Shown: positions 1-8,445 of the stretch, piece after piece | Numbering within the stretch: the stretch's first letter is position 1 | Layout of the letters: every line of letters starts with the position of its first letter | NCBI GenBank assembly: GCA_965243615.1 | Contig: CBDEVO010000003.1 | Coordinates: 4,464,001-4,528,000, forward strand | Source: JAJEEA01 sp965243615 | GTDB taxonomy: Bacteria; Acidobacteriota; Vicinamibacteria; Vicinamibacterales; UBA8438 | Length of the DNA: 64,000 nt | Reading direction: 5' to 3' | Program-made: the position numbers and the translations under genes | The notes under the pieces: generated by a model | Told to the model about the DNA's origin: nothing | Databases searched by the model: none | Seen by the model: the letters and a program-made list of their open reading frames with translations, nothing else

Positions 1-2299
1 GCGTGCGGTCCTCGAGCTCGGTTCCCCACTTGAGGTCGAAGACAAGGTTCGACCGGCTCCGGCCGGACAACAGGTTCTCGGTGAGGTGCAGCACGTCGGG
101 ATCGAAGAACGCGTAGTCCCGCCAGAGAACGGGCTCGCCGGCCGCCTTCCAGGCCGCCGCCAGATCGGCCACGCCTTCGGCGCTGCGAAGCTGCATGACC
201 GTCGCGAACGGCTGACTCACCTCCCCGCCGGGCATGAACGCGGTGTACTCGGTCTCGCGATCGGCGCTCGCGCCGCCCTTGTCCCGGAATTCGTTGAACC
301 TGCGCAATCGCGGCGTGAACGGCAGCGGCTCGATCTTGCCCTCTCCCCGCTTGCAGTAGGCGATGGTGTTGCTCGTACCGAAATCGATCGCCATCTGCGC
401 CGCGCCTCCGGCCGCGACGTCCTGCGTCTGCAAGTCGCGGGCTCCCGGCAGAATGCCCAGTCCGGCATACACGCCGCCGTGGGAGGACGGGAGTCGGAAC
501 AGCACCGCCTCGAACGCCGAGTCGCAGCGCTGCAGGCCCTTCTCTCGCGGGTTCTGCGCGGCGTCGCTTCGCATGCGGAGCCACTCGAACCAGACGCTCC
601 CGTCGTCCGGCCCTCCTTCGTCGAACCGCGCACCGCTCGCGCCTTCCCAGGGGCCGTCCTCGCTGCTCCACGCCTCCAGCCGATTCCGGCAGTAGGCCAC
701 GCGCGCCGCCCCCTCGCCGAGACCCGTCCGCGAGAGGTCCCGTTCCAGGATGCTCCGCGATACCCCGGTGGTGGCGATGACCGAGCGCTCCAACGGCGAC
801 CTGCTGACGTTCGTGCTCGTGAAGAGATAGTTCCACCTCCACCCGGGAACCTCGTCACCGCCGGCGTCGCGAACCGACGGCGACCGAAAGTCGGGCCAGG
901 CGGCGAGGGCCTCCGGCGCCTTGGCCCTCTCGATCGCGTCATCCGCGTATTCGCGGGCGATCTGATGGTCGTGCTTCCGCCGGTCGCGATCGGTCAGCGT
1001 CACCCGGAGGCCGACCCGCGGTCGCGAGGCGCTGCCCAGGCGCTCGATGCGCCCGGCGAGCTCCTCGATGCTCGAGAACAGCAGGAGCGCGGCCGCCTTG
1101 ACCGGCAGCAGGTTCTGCTGGAAGCTCCGGGGATGGGCAGGGGCTTGGAACGTCTCGAGCGCGGTCAGCCGATCCGCCAGGAGGTCGCCGGGACCCAGCA
1201 GCAGAATGTCGTTGTTCGCCGCCTCGCTCCTGAGATGCTCGGGGATCCGAACCGGCGCGCCTTCGTTCGAGGCCGGGAGGTCGGCGAGGGTGCGCTGTCC
1301 GAAGAGAGAGATGTACCGGGGCGGCTTGCCGAGCGTATCCACGCACCTCGGATCCGCCAGCACGATCTTCAGCGTCGTGTCCTCGTCGATTCGTATTCTG
1401 CCGACCTCGAGGTCGGTGACGTGGGCCGCCGTCCCGTCGGCCTCCCAGACCGAGTTGACGGCCTCGTACAGTCCGCCCGGGTCCCGGGCCACCAAGTCGC
1501 CCAGCGGCTTCTCGGTCCAGCTCGCGATGTGATGCCCGGCGCCGCTCTCGTCGAGGTCCCCGGCGAACTCCTCCAGCAGCCTGACGATGGTGTTGGTCGC
1601 GCCGGCGTCGCACGGTTCACCCAGGCTCCTGATCTTGTCCCGGAGGTTCATCGTGAACCGGCGGCACACCTCCAGCTCGTCGGGACTGAGCAGCTCGTCG
1701 GGCCCCGGCGCGTCGGGGAGGGGGTCTCGCAGTCCGTTCCTCGCCCAGAACTGGTTGAGGCGTTCGTGGCCGGAGAAGTCCCGCGCCGGCGCCACGATGG
1801 TCGACGGCGAGAGCAAGCCGACCAGCACGTCGGGCTCGTTCGCGGCTCGGGTCGACGGCTCCGCATAGAGCAGGTGCACGGGGTCCCACGTGCAATCCGC
1901 CTGGATTCTCGGGTTCAGCTTCTCACTGCCCGCGACCCCTGTGAACCGGTGGACCTCCCGTTCATCGCCCGAGCTCGGCCCCAGGGCGAGGGGCCGGACC
2001 TCCAACGAGCATCCGGGGCGATTCCGGAGCGCGAGCAGGGCCAGCAGCGCGCGCCACTGCCCCTTCGCGTCCCGATGGCCGGGATGACGTTCATCGAGCA
2101 GCGCCGTCTCGAAGACGATGACATGACCCCACGTGTGCGGGACCGACTTGATCTCGCGCAGCGGCATGCTCGCCGCCTCGACGACGAGGGCGGCCGCGAG
2201 GTCGTCCAACTGGTCGAGCGGCGACCAGACCCCGCCCCGGGCGGGACTCCTGACGCGGCCGTCCTTGCGGAGGCCGGGAAGGTTGAGCTCCACGGGCAC
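1..2299 (-). CDS. Large protein with C-terminal actin/Hsp70-like ATPase motif (partial)
   Basis: The minus-strand frame is open from a GTG at 2299 to the left window edge, giving at least 766 residues, so the C terminus is missing. The first ~630 residues are a soluble region of mixed composition that I do not recognise. At about residue 636 (positions 360-393) the sequence MAIDFGTSNTIAYC appears. DFGTSNT is the phosphate-1 loop of the actin/Hsp70/MreB ATPase fold, and the DNA beyond it continues as normal coding sequence. The gene lies 11 bp after the stop of the tubulin-like gene, so the two are probably co-transcribed. A nucleotide-dependent switch or filament role is inferred from the motif and the neighbours. 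The equally long open frame on the plus strand has implausible composition and is taken to be a shadow. Confidence 0.72.
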   Translation of the reverse strand, partial: MPVELNLPGLRKDGRVRSPARGGVWSPLDQLDDLAAALVVEAASMPLREIKSVPHTWGHVIVFETALLDERHPGHRDAKGQWRALLALLALRNRPGCSLEVRPLALGPSSGDEREVHRFTGVAGSEKLNPRIQADCTWDPVHLLYAEPSTRAANEPDVLVGLLSPSTIVAPARDFSGHERLNQFWARNGLRDPLPDAPGPDELLSPDELEVCRRFTMNLRDKIRSLGEPCDAGATNTIVRLLEEFAGDLDESGAGHHIASWTEKPLGDLVARDPGGLYEAVNSVWEADGTAAHVTDLEVGRIRIDEDTTLKIVLADPRCVDTLGKPPRYISLFGQRTLADLPASNEGAPVRIPEHLRSEAANNDILLLGPGDLLADRLTALETFQAPAHPRSFQQNLLPVKAAALLLFSSIEELAGRIERLGSASRPRVGLRVTLTDRDRRKHDHQIAREYADDAIERAKAPEALAAWPDFRSPSVRDAGGDEVPGWRWNYLFTSTNVSRSPLERSVIATTGVSRSILERDLSRTGLGEGAARVAYCRNRLEAWSSEDGPWEGASGARFDEGGPDDGSVWFEWLRMRSDAAQNPREKGLQRCDSAFEAVLFRLPSSHGGVYAGLGILPGARDLQTQDVAAGGAAQMAIDFGTSNTIAYCKRGEGKIEPLPFTPRLRRFNEFRDKGGASADRETEYTAFMPGGEVSQPFATVMQLRSAEGVADLAAAWKAAGEPVLWRDYAFFDPDVLHLTENLLSGRSRSNLVFDLKWGTELEDRT

Positions 2300-2310
2300 G
2301 GTTCGATCCC

Positions 2311-3867
2311 TCAGGCAGACGACAGCCCCGCGCAGGCGTGAAGAAACGCAACGAACGGCCAGAGTCCGGGCGACGCCGGCTTGGGCTTCTGCGAAATGGC
2401 CCAATAGACGGCGGCCGCGTCCGGAGCCGATTCGTAGCCCCGGACTAGGTGCCCGAAGCTGTCCAACCCGCCGGCCAGCGTACCTCGGCCCAGATCGGGC
2501 TCAACCGTGGGGTCGATCCAATCCACCGAGGCGATCGGGCCGTGGGTCCAGAGATTGAACACGCCGTTGCCGGCATCCCATGACGAGAACGCGGACATCG
2601 CCGCCGCGTACCGCAACGCCGCCGACACGTAGCCGTTCAGGTCGCGGAGTGCGCCCTTCCTGACGGAACCGGGGGCGCCGTCACCGAGGATCGTGCGGAA
2701 CCACGCCTCGTCCCGGGCGCCGGCCGGCGGGGCGGAACCGAGCGCCCGGGCGTAGTTGAAATGCCACAGCGCACAGAATCGCAGCCACGAAGCCAAGGCC
2801 GGGCCGCTGGCCTTCGCGTCCGTCATCGGAGGCAGATCGGCCCAGTCGAGCCGGCCGGGAGCGTTGCGGGCGATGACGTGCAGACGGGCGGGCCGGTCGC
2901 CGCCGCCCCACTCTCCCGCGTCCCGTTCTTCCCGAAGGAACGTCGCCGCCGCGAGAGCCCCGAACAGCTCTGGGGCGAGCGGCGGATTTGCCTGCATCGC
3001 CGCGCCGGCGGCGTGATAGCTCAGCTCGATGGCGGGTCTCCAGCCCACGAGATAGAGGTCGTCGAAGCTGTAGGGCTTCCCGCCCACCTCCATCTCGCTG
3101 TGGTAGTACCGCAGGGCGGACTGCGACTGCAGGAGCAGCTCGTGGCCGGTGGCGACGTTGGCCTCACGGTCCTCGGCCGGCGGAAACGTGAAGTACGGCA
3201 GCATCAGGGCGCCGGCCGTGCGCAACGGGCGGTCGACTTCCACGGCTACCTGCCTCAGGCGCCGCGCCAGCGTGGGCAGGACGGCCGCACCCGTGCCTCC
3301 GAACACGGATCCGCACAGAAAGACCCGCACTTCCTCGTTGGCGTTCCGCACGACGTCCTCGAGCGAGCGCCAGAACTCGTCGGTCCGGATCTGAGCGAGG
3401 AGCGCGGCCGACCCCACGTGCGGCCGGCCCCGGTAGCCCTCGTTCAGGGGCATGCGCAGCTCGTTTCGGTCGTGGAACAGCGCCCTCGCCAAGTCCTTGG
3501 CGTTCTCCTGCCGCATCAGGCTGTACTTGATGAGGCCGGCCAGACTCGCGTCGCTCCCCCGTTGCGGCACCCAGTGGCACTTTTCCACGTCGTTGTCGTC
3601 CGGGTGCGGGTCTAGCCGGGTGCCGAGAAGATCGCAGATGGGCTCGGGATGCTCGCCGCCCAGCGCCCGCAAGGCGCCGTGCGCGGAAGCGTACCGGGCG
3701 AGCGTGGTGCGCGCCCGCAGTGTGTTGCCGTTGGACCGGTCCTGGTCGATGAAGGCGACCGAAGCGTGGGAAGGGCCGAGACCGGCCGCGCAGAGATGCA
3801 CGAACGACTCGACAAGCCTGGCGCCGGTCCCGCCGAGGCCGAGAATCAGATTCACCACATTCGCCAC
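2311..3867 (-). CDS. Tubulin/FtsZ-like protein (Tubulin_2-type)
   Basis: This encodes a 518-residue protein if it starts at the GTG at 3867, which overlaps the end of the membrane-protein gene by 16 bp. Near the N terminus (residues 7-20) is LILGLGGTGARLVE, followed by a strand ending in AFIDQD. At residues 184-194 is LCGSVFGGTGA, whose GGTG core matches the nucleotide-binding T4 loop of the tubulin/FtsZ superfamily. The arrangement fits the distant prokaryotic tubulin-like families (Tubulin_2, FtsZl). It is not a canonical FtsZ, and there is no transmembrane segment. Its neighbours are an actin-like protein, a four-helix membrane protein and a vWA-like lipoprotein, which suggests a membrane-associated cytomotive complex. 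GTP binding and polymerisation are inferred from the motif only. Confidence 0.72.
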   Translation of the reverse strand: MANVVNLILGLGGTGARLVESFVHLCAAGLGPSHASVAFIDQDRSNGNTLRARTTLARYASAHGALRALGGEHPEPICDLLGTRLDPHPDDNDVEKCHWVPQRGSDASLAGLIKYSLMRQENAKDLARALFHDRNELRMPLNEGYRGRPHVGSAALLAQIRTDEFWRSLEDVVRNANEEVRVFLCGSVFGGTGAAVLPTLARRLRQVAVEVDRPLRTAGALMLPYFTFPPAEDREANVATGHELLLQSQSALRYYHSEMEVGGKPYSFDDLYLVGWRPAIELSYHAAGAAMQANPPLAPELFGALAAATFLREERDAGEWGGGDRPARLHVIARNAPGRLDWADLPPMTDAKASGPALASWLRFCALWHFNYARALGSAPPAGARDEAWFRTILGDGAPGSVRKGALRDLNGYVSAALRYAAAMSAFSSWDAGNGVFNLWTHGPIASVDWIDPTVEPDLGRGTLAGGLDSFGHLVRGYESAPDAAAVYWAISQKPKPASPGLWPFVAFLHACAGLSSA

Positions 3868-4391
3868 CTGCTCCCGGGAATGGCCGGGAGATAGACCCGG
3901 TGCGTGCAGAGCACGCCGGTCGCATAGTAGATCGCGCCGAAGAAGGGCACGAGGAACAGGAAGAGCAGGACCAGCGGGCGCAGCATGAGCAGGGCGGACA
4001 GCTGGGAGCCCCAGACGGCGAAGTAACCGGCCACCAGGAGGCCGACGACCAACCCGCCCAGACAGGTCTGGCTCCATCGCGGCCGGAGGCGGCGGACCGC
4101 GCCCACCTCCGCGACGGGCGTCCTCCAGCACGCGGCGAACCACGCCATCGCGGTCAGCCAGACCACCGCCGCCACTGCGAGCAGCAGCGTGTCCGTGGCC
4201 CCGCTCAACTCCGCCATGATCCGGTCGTGGTACACCCGGTCCTCCATCGCCCGCTCGTACACCTGCCGGTCCAGGCTGTCCACGCCGCCGGCCGCCGCCT
4301 GCCACAGCACGGCGAGCAGGAAGCCGAGAACGGCGGCCACGACGAACCCGAGCAGGCTCGGCGCGATCCAGAGCTTGAACGCACAGTCCAT
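3852..4391 (-). CDS. Four-helix integral membrane protein of the tubulin-like cluster
   Basis: This 179-residue protein starts at the ATG at 4391 (MDCAFKLWIAPSLLG). It has four clear hydrophobic segments: about residues 10-30, 65-87, 112-130 and 138-160. A charged loop rich in Glu and Arg (DRQVYERAMEDRVYHDR) lies between helices 1 and 2. I do not recognise a family. It starts 5 bp after the lipoprotein gene and overlaps the tubulin-like gene by 16 bp, so the genes are translationally coupled. It could be the membrane anchor for the tubulin-like and actin-like partners, which is inference from position. Confidence 0.7.
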   Translation of the reverse strand: MDCAFKLWIAPSLLGFVVAAVLGFLLAVLWQAAAGGVDSLDRQVYERAMEDRVYHDRIMAELSGATDTLLLAVAAVVWLTAMAWFAACWRTPVAEVGAVRRLRPRWSQTCLGGLVVGLLVAGYFAVWGSQLSALLMLRPLVLLFLFLVPFFGAIYYATGVLCTHRVYLPAIPGSRWRMW

Positions 4392-4396
4392 CGAAA

Positions 4397-5800
4397 TCAC
4401 TCCATCGACAGCAGAACACTCCCGTGGGCGACCGTCTCGCCGGTCACCTGCTCGCCCATGGCGATCTCCAGAATCCGCCCGAACTCGGCGAGATTGAGGG
4501 ACGGAAACAGCGCCGGCGGATCGCTGAGCAGCGACGGTGCGTCCTCGGCGTCGAAGCTCCAGTCCCCGAGCCACTCCCCGCCCCGTCCGCCCGCCTGCAA
4601 CGAGCCAATCGCCACCCGGTATCTCATGAACACGATCTCACCGGGCCGAATCGCGAGCAGGGCCGGATCGGAGACGTCGAGACCGATGGCCAGACCATCG
4701 GCATCAGCGACCTGCCGAGGTGCCAGTCCGAGATCGAGCGCATACCAGGCGCCGGGGTCGCACGCCGCTGACGGCTCGGGCGGCGCCAGCGTCCACGTTT
4801 CCGCGGTCAGGTCGTACGTGGTGGGGGACGGCGCGCCGGCATGGCCGAGCCCGGCGATGGAAACGGCCAACGCCGGCCCGCTGGCCTCGCGGTCGCCGAC
4901 GAGGGGATCGACCACCCGGCGATCGATCAGGAACCCGGGCACGTTCGCCCCGTCGACGGCGAGAACGTAGGCGCGCCGCACGCCGGGTCCCCGGGGCGCC
5001 AGCCGGCGCTCGACCGATCCAGCGGCGAACGCCGGGGTGAACAGCGAGAAGTGGCGCTGAGCCCCCCCGACGCTCATGAAGACTTCCCCGGCGATGCGCC
5101 GCTCGAGCGCCACGACCCGCGCCGGCGGGCCGATCACGAGGACGAACACCGGGCGCCGCTCGATGCGGCCGGCGGGAATCGTCGAGACGCCGGAGGCGAC
5201 CGGAACGTCGTAGACCTGACCGGCGTAGGGGACGGCAACGCCCAGGACCCCGATCGCCCGGCCGTCGGCGAGAATCGAGCGAATCGGACGTTGCAGCGCG
5301 AGCCGGGCGCTGCCGATGAGCTCCGAGTTGTCGAGCCAGAGATCGGTGACCACCACCGCGAGGCTCCCGCGCGACTCGGGAGCGGCGATGGCGGCGAGCA
5401 CGTCGTCGAGCCTCGACTCCCGGAACCCGCACCCCGCGCCGCAGGGGTTCGCCTCCCCACGCGCGGCGCGGGCGAAGACGTCGTCGCGGATCTCGGCGAT
5501 CCGTTCGGCGAACCCGTAGCTCCTCGCCTCGGCGAACTCCGACCGGAGATCGACCAGCCAGGCGATGAAGTCGCGGTAGGCGGATTCGCCGCGGCCGAGC
5601 CCGAAGTTGGTCGACGACTGCGAGACGTCGAGATACACGGCCAACGCATCCGCGGCGGCGTCCGAACGCACCTCGGCAGCCGGTGGCCCTCCGGGCAGGC
5701 ACCGGGCCGGAACCGGAACGTCCGACGTTCCGCAGCCCCCGAGGCCGAGGGTCGCGACGAGGCAACCCGTGGCCGCGGCACGCCGACTCTGGCGGACCAT
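4397..5800 (-). CDS. Lipoprotein with von Willebrand A-like (MIDAS) motif
   Basis: This 467-residue protein starts at the ATG at 5800. The N terminus is basic and then hydrophobic, ending in the lipobox LGGC (Cys23), so it should be exported and lipidated. At residues 55-62 AVYLDVSQ gives a DxSxS metal-binding motif like that of vWA domains, and a later strand (VVVTDLWLDN) fits the second half of such a fold. The remaining ~250 residues are beta-rich without a recognised domain. It is first in the compact cluster with the membrane, tubulin-like and actin-like genes. The 189 bp upstream (5801-5989) hold no gene and may contain the cluster promoter. Confidence 0.7.
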   Translation of the reverse strand: MVRQSRRAAATGCLVATLGLGGCGTSDVPVPARCLPGGPPAAEVRSDAAADALAVYLDVSQSSTNFGLGRGESAYRDFIAWLVDLRSEFAEARSYGFAERIAEIRDDVFARAARGEANPCGAGCGFRESRLDDVLAAIAAPESRGSLAVVVTDLWLDNSELIGSARLALQRPIRSILADGRAIGVLGVAVPYAGQVYDVPVASGVSTIPAGRIERRPVFVLVIGPPARVVALERRIAGEVFMSVGGAQRHFSLFTPAFAAGSVERRLAPRGPGVRRAYVLAVDGANVPGFLIDRRVVDPLVGDREASGPALAVSIAGLGHAGAPSPTTYDLTAETWTLAPPEPSAACDPGAWYALDLGLAPRQVADADGLAIGLDVSDPALLAIRPGEIVFMRYRVAIGSLQAGGRGGEWLGDWSFDAEDAPSLLSDPPALFPSLNLAEFGRILEIAMGEQVTGETVAHGSVLLSME

Positions 5801-5989
5801 GCCAATAACCTACGTTGAGTCCGCCATCAGCACAACCCCTGAAACAACCCCTGGCGGAGAGCGCAGCGACGCTCGTCGCGAGCACCTACAGAGCGAAACG
5901 CCGAGATCGGAATCGAGAGCATGTGTGCGGACGACCGGTCAGCGAAGTAATCAAGTTGTTCGGGCATCGTGGTCAGGAGATCCATCAGT

Positions 5990-7249
5990 TCAGCCGCTCC
6001 CGCAGTCGCAACAACCCCCGCCGTCGCAGCAGCTGCCGCCGTCGCAGCAGCTGCCGCCGTCGCAGCAGCAGCTGCCGACAGAGTCACAACAGCTGTTGAC
6101 ACCGTCGCAGCAGCCGCCGCCCTCGCTGCTGAAGTCGCCGCAGTTGCCGACATCAGGGCAGACTTCGGCGCAGTTGCAGCCGCATTCCTTGCAACAGTCC
6201 CTGCAGCAGGTGCCACCGGTTTCGCCGCCGTTCTCCACGTGCTGTGAACCGTCCATCCCAAGCGGCGCTTGGTCGCCTTGATGGTGCTCGGATTCCGGAA
6301 GCGGGTCCGGAAGCTCGGGGAGCTGACCCGACGGGTCCGCGGCGTGAGCCTGCGCGGGATGGTGCGGGATCACGTCGCCGTCGAACCGGGCAGCTTCGAC
6401 GGCGCGGCGGGACTGGCCCGCGAGTCGGTCACCCAGGATGTTCGCAATCACCTCGCGGTGGCGCTGCCAGGGCAGCACGGCCACGAGTGCGCTCATTCGC
6501 TTCAGCGCCCTGCCCAGATCCTGGCGGGCGTTCCGCAGCCGCTCCGGGACGACGACATCCCCCACCAGACACGGGTTGAAGTTGCCTTTTCGTCGATCTT
6601 GTTCGATGTCCTCCAGCGCGTCGGTCAGGTAGATCACACGGCCGATCGTGGATCCCAGCGCCCCGAGGCGCCTGCGACCCGCGTCGGTTCTGACCGCGGC
6701 AATGGTCCCCGGCAGATCGGCCACCGCCGCGAAGACGACGCCAAGCGCCGACGATGTGGGCTTGGCGGCTTCTTCAGGAGTCGGGTGGCCAGCCTCGATC
6801 TCCTGCTGCCGACGCTCCACGCCGTCGAGAGCGCCCACGTCTACGCCGAAGTCTCTCAGAAGACCCTGCGCCCTGCCCACTGGCGCGCGGAGCAGCGGGC
6901 GCGTCAAGCGGGCAAGGCGTCGCCCGTCGGCACCGCGATCCGCGAGCCACTGGTCACCCAGAAGTACCTGTACCGCGGCCGCGTATCGCATGGCCGGGCT
7001 GTCGTGTGCAACGGCCGGTCGATGATGTACCGGCACCAGAGGACATCTGTAGCTGGCCGGCACGGCCCCGGCGTCCTGAAGGGCATCGGCGAGAATCGCC
7101 ATGAACACGGCATCGTAGCTCAGGGTGATTCGCAGCGCCTGTCCGAATTCACTGCCCAGAGTCTTGCACAGTCCACAATAGAAGCGTCCGTGCTCGCGCT
7201 GCGCTCCAGGGCCCAGACTGCACGAGTGCGTTCTCAAGGTCCCGAACAT
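5990..7249 (-). CDS. DUF5685 family protein with Cys-rich tail
   Basis: This is a 419-residue protein. I chose the ATG at 7249 because the following MFGTLRTHSCSLG and FYCGLCKTLG match the usual start of DUF5685 proteins. A central segment, YLTDALEDIEQDRRKGN, has the Asp-rich look of an all-alpha prenyl-synthase-type fold and is characteristic of the family. The last ~75 residues contain 23 cysteines, mostly as CC pairs (GGSCCDGGSCCDG), encoded by near-exact 18-bp tandem repeats at about 6022-6080. Such a tail could bind metal or form a disulphide-rich surface, but no biochemical role is known to me. Its start overlaps the preceding gene by 16 bp. No signal peptide is visible. Confidence 0.75.
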   Translation of the reverse strand: MFGTLRTHSCSLGPGAQREHGRFYCGLCKTLGSEFGQALRITLSYDAVFMAILADALQDAGAVPASYRCPLVPVHHRPAVAHDSPAMRYAAAVQVLLGDQWLADRGADGRRLARLTRPLLRAPVGRAQGLLRDFGVDVGALDGVERRQQEIEAGHPTPEEAAKPTSSALGVVFAAVADLPGTIAAVRTDAGRRRLGALGSTIGRVIYLTDALEDIEQDRRKGNFNPCLVGDVVVPERLRNARQDLGRALKRMSALVAVLPWQRHREVIANILGDRLAGQSRRAVEAARFDGDVIPHHPAQAHAADPSGQLPELPDPLPESEHHQGDQAPLGMDGSQHVENGGETGGTCCRDCCKECGCNCAEVCPDVGNCGDFSSEGGGCCDGVNSCCDSVGSCCCDGGSCCDGGSCCDGGGCCDCGSG

Positions 7250-8310
7250 GGTCCCCCCGCGTTCGCGCTCGCCCGGAGTAAACACCGCCAGCCGCGTTGG
7301 TCATGCAGAAGGGGCCACACCTTCGGATGGTGAGCCGAACGCCGGCAGTCCCGATGTTGCACATAGCGCCACAGCAGCAGGCCGTGGATCCACTCCAGCA
7401 ACGGACCGACGGCGCCGAGCGACGCCAGAGGCGCCAGCAGGCTGCGTCGGCGCCCCGCTGCCGGCAGACAGGCCAGATCCGCTCCCGACCGGGCATACAG
7501 CCCGTACAGCGCACGTCCGTCCGCGCATGCGGCGGCCGCCAGGAAAGCCTGCGGGTCGTGTCGATAGGCAAGTTGGCCGGGAACGCTGCACACGAGCCCC
7601 TCCTGCGTGTCCTTGTCGAGATCCGCCAACGCGTCAGCCTGCTGGATGTACTGTCCCCATTCGAAGAAGTTCTCCTCCTCGGCAACTCCCAGGGGTCGCG
7701 ACGCATCTCTCGGAAGGGTCCCGACCAGCGTGATCATCAGCAGCCACGCGCCGCTGATGTCACGTGTGACCCGGGCCACGCGCCTTTGCGAAACCATGCC
7801 GGGATGGCTGCACAGGGTGCTCACCGCCTGTGCCTGAATCTCCCACCCCCGCGAGAGGACCGAATGCAGGTGCTTCAGGCGCCCAGGCTCGCCGCCGAGC
7901 GCCTGGAGCCTCTCTCCAAGCTCTGCCGCCAACCGGCAGCGTGGCTCGGCAGTGACCGGGGTTCGCGCCTGGATGGATGCCAGCGTCGGCGCGAGATGAA
8001 GACGCACCCGGGCCGCCACCACATCAGGTTCACTACTTGCGCCACCGTGAAAGGCGGCACTGTCGATCGCCTGGTCGTCGATCTTGGTCAACAACGCCAA
8101 CATGGCCGCGGCCGTTCCCACATCCGTGGCATGTCGCCGACCGCCGAGCGCCCGGTAGGCCTCCAGCCCCAACGCGGCCAGTCCCGCACACAACAGTCGA
8201 CTCGGTGGCGAAACAGTCTCGTGCGGGTCGGCTGCAGCCAGGAGGGGTCGACAGCCTTCCATCTGCATTCGCCCGACATGAAGCAATAGAGGGCCAATAG
8301 ATGGCGGCAT
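7234..8310 (-). CDS. All-alpha prenyl-synthase-like protein, function unknown
   Basis: This is a 358-residue protein. The ATG at 8310 is preferred because GGAGGGAAGG lies directly before it. It is predicted to be helical throughout. Two acidic stretches, KIDDQAIDSA and QQADALADLDKDTQEG, resemble the paired Asp motifs of trans-prenyl transferases and phytoene/squalene synthases. The second also resembles the DALEDIEQD motif of the adjacent DUF5685 gene, which it overlaps by 16 bp. The pair may form a heteromer or act in sequence, but the resemblance is at motif level only. Catalytic activity is not established. Confidence 0.6.
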   Translation of the reverse strand: MPPSIGPLLLHVGRMQMEGCRPLLAAADPHETVSPPSRLLCAGLAALGLEAYRALGGRRHATDVGTAAAMLALLTKIDDQAIDSAAFHGGASSEPDVVAARVRLHLAPTLASIQARTPVTAEPRCRLAAELGERLQALGGEPGRLKHLHSVLSRGWEIQAQAVSTLCSHPGMVSQRRVARVTRDISGAWLLMITLVGTLPRDASRPLGVAEEENFFEWGQYIQQADALADLDKDTQEGLVCSVPGQLAYRHDPQAFLAAAACADGRALYGLYARSGADLACLPAAGRRRSLLAPLASLGAVGPLLEWIHGLLLWRYVQHRDCRRSAHHPKVWPLLHDQRGWRCLLRASANAGGPCSGP

Positions 8311-8445
8311 CCTTCCCTCCGCACTACACACGAGGGGGGCGCCGCGTCGATGAACGAGGTTCGAGCGAGCGCTCGACTTGCGGCGGGCCGGCGCTGGCGT
8401 TCCGTGCGAACCGCCCACGGCGAGTGCGAGCACGTCATCCCGAAG

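Noticed and set aside
86..2341. A 751-residue open frame on the plus strand, as long as the minus-strand gene opposite
   Set aside because: Its translation is dominated by Arg, Pro, Gly and Ala with no motif, whereas the minus strand gives a balanced protein with DFGTSNT. It is a shadow in GC-rich DNA.
6022..6085. GC-rich 18-bp tandem repeats as a separate regulatory repeat
   Set aside because: They are in frame and encode the CCDGG repeats of the DUF5685 protein tail, so coding explains them.
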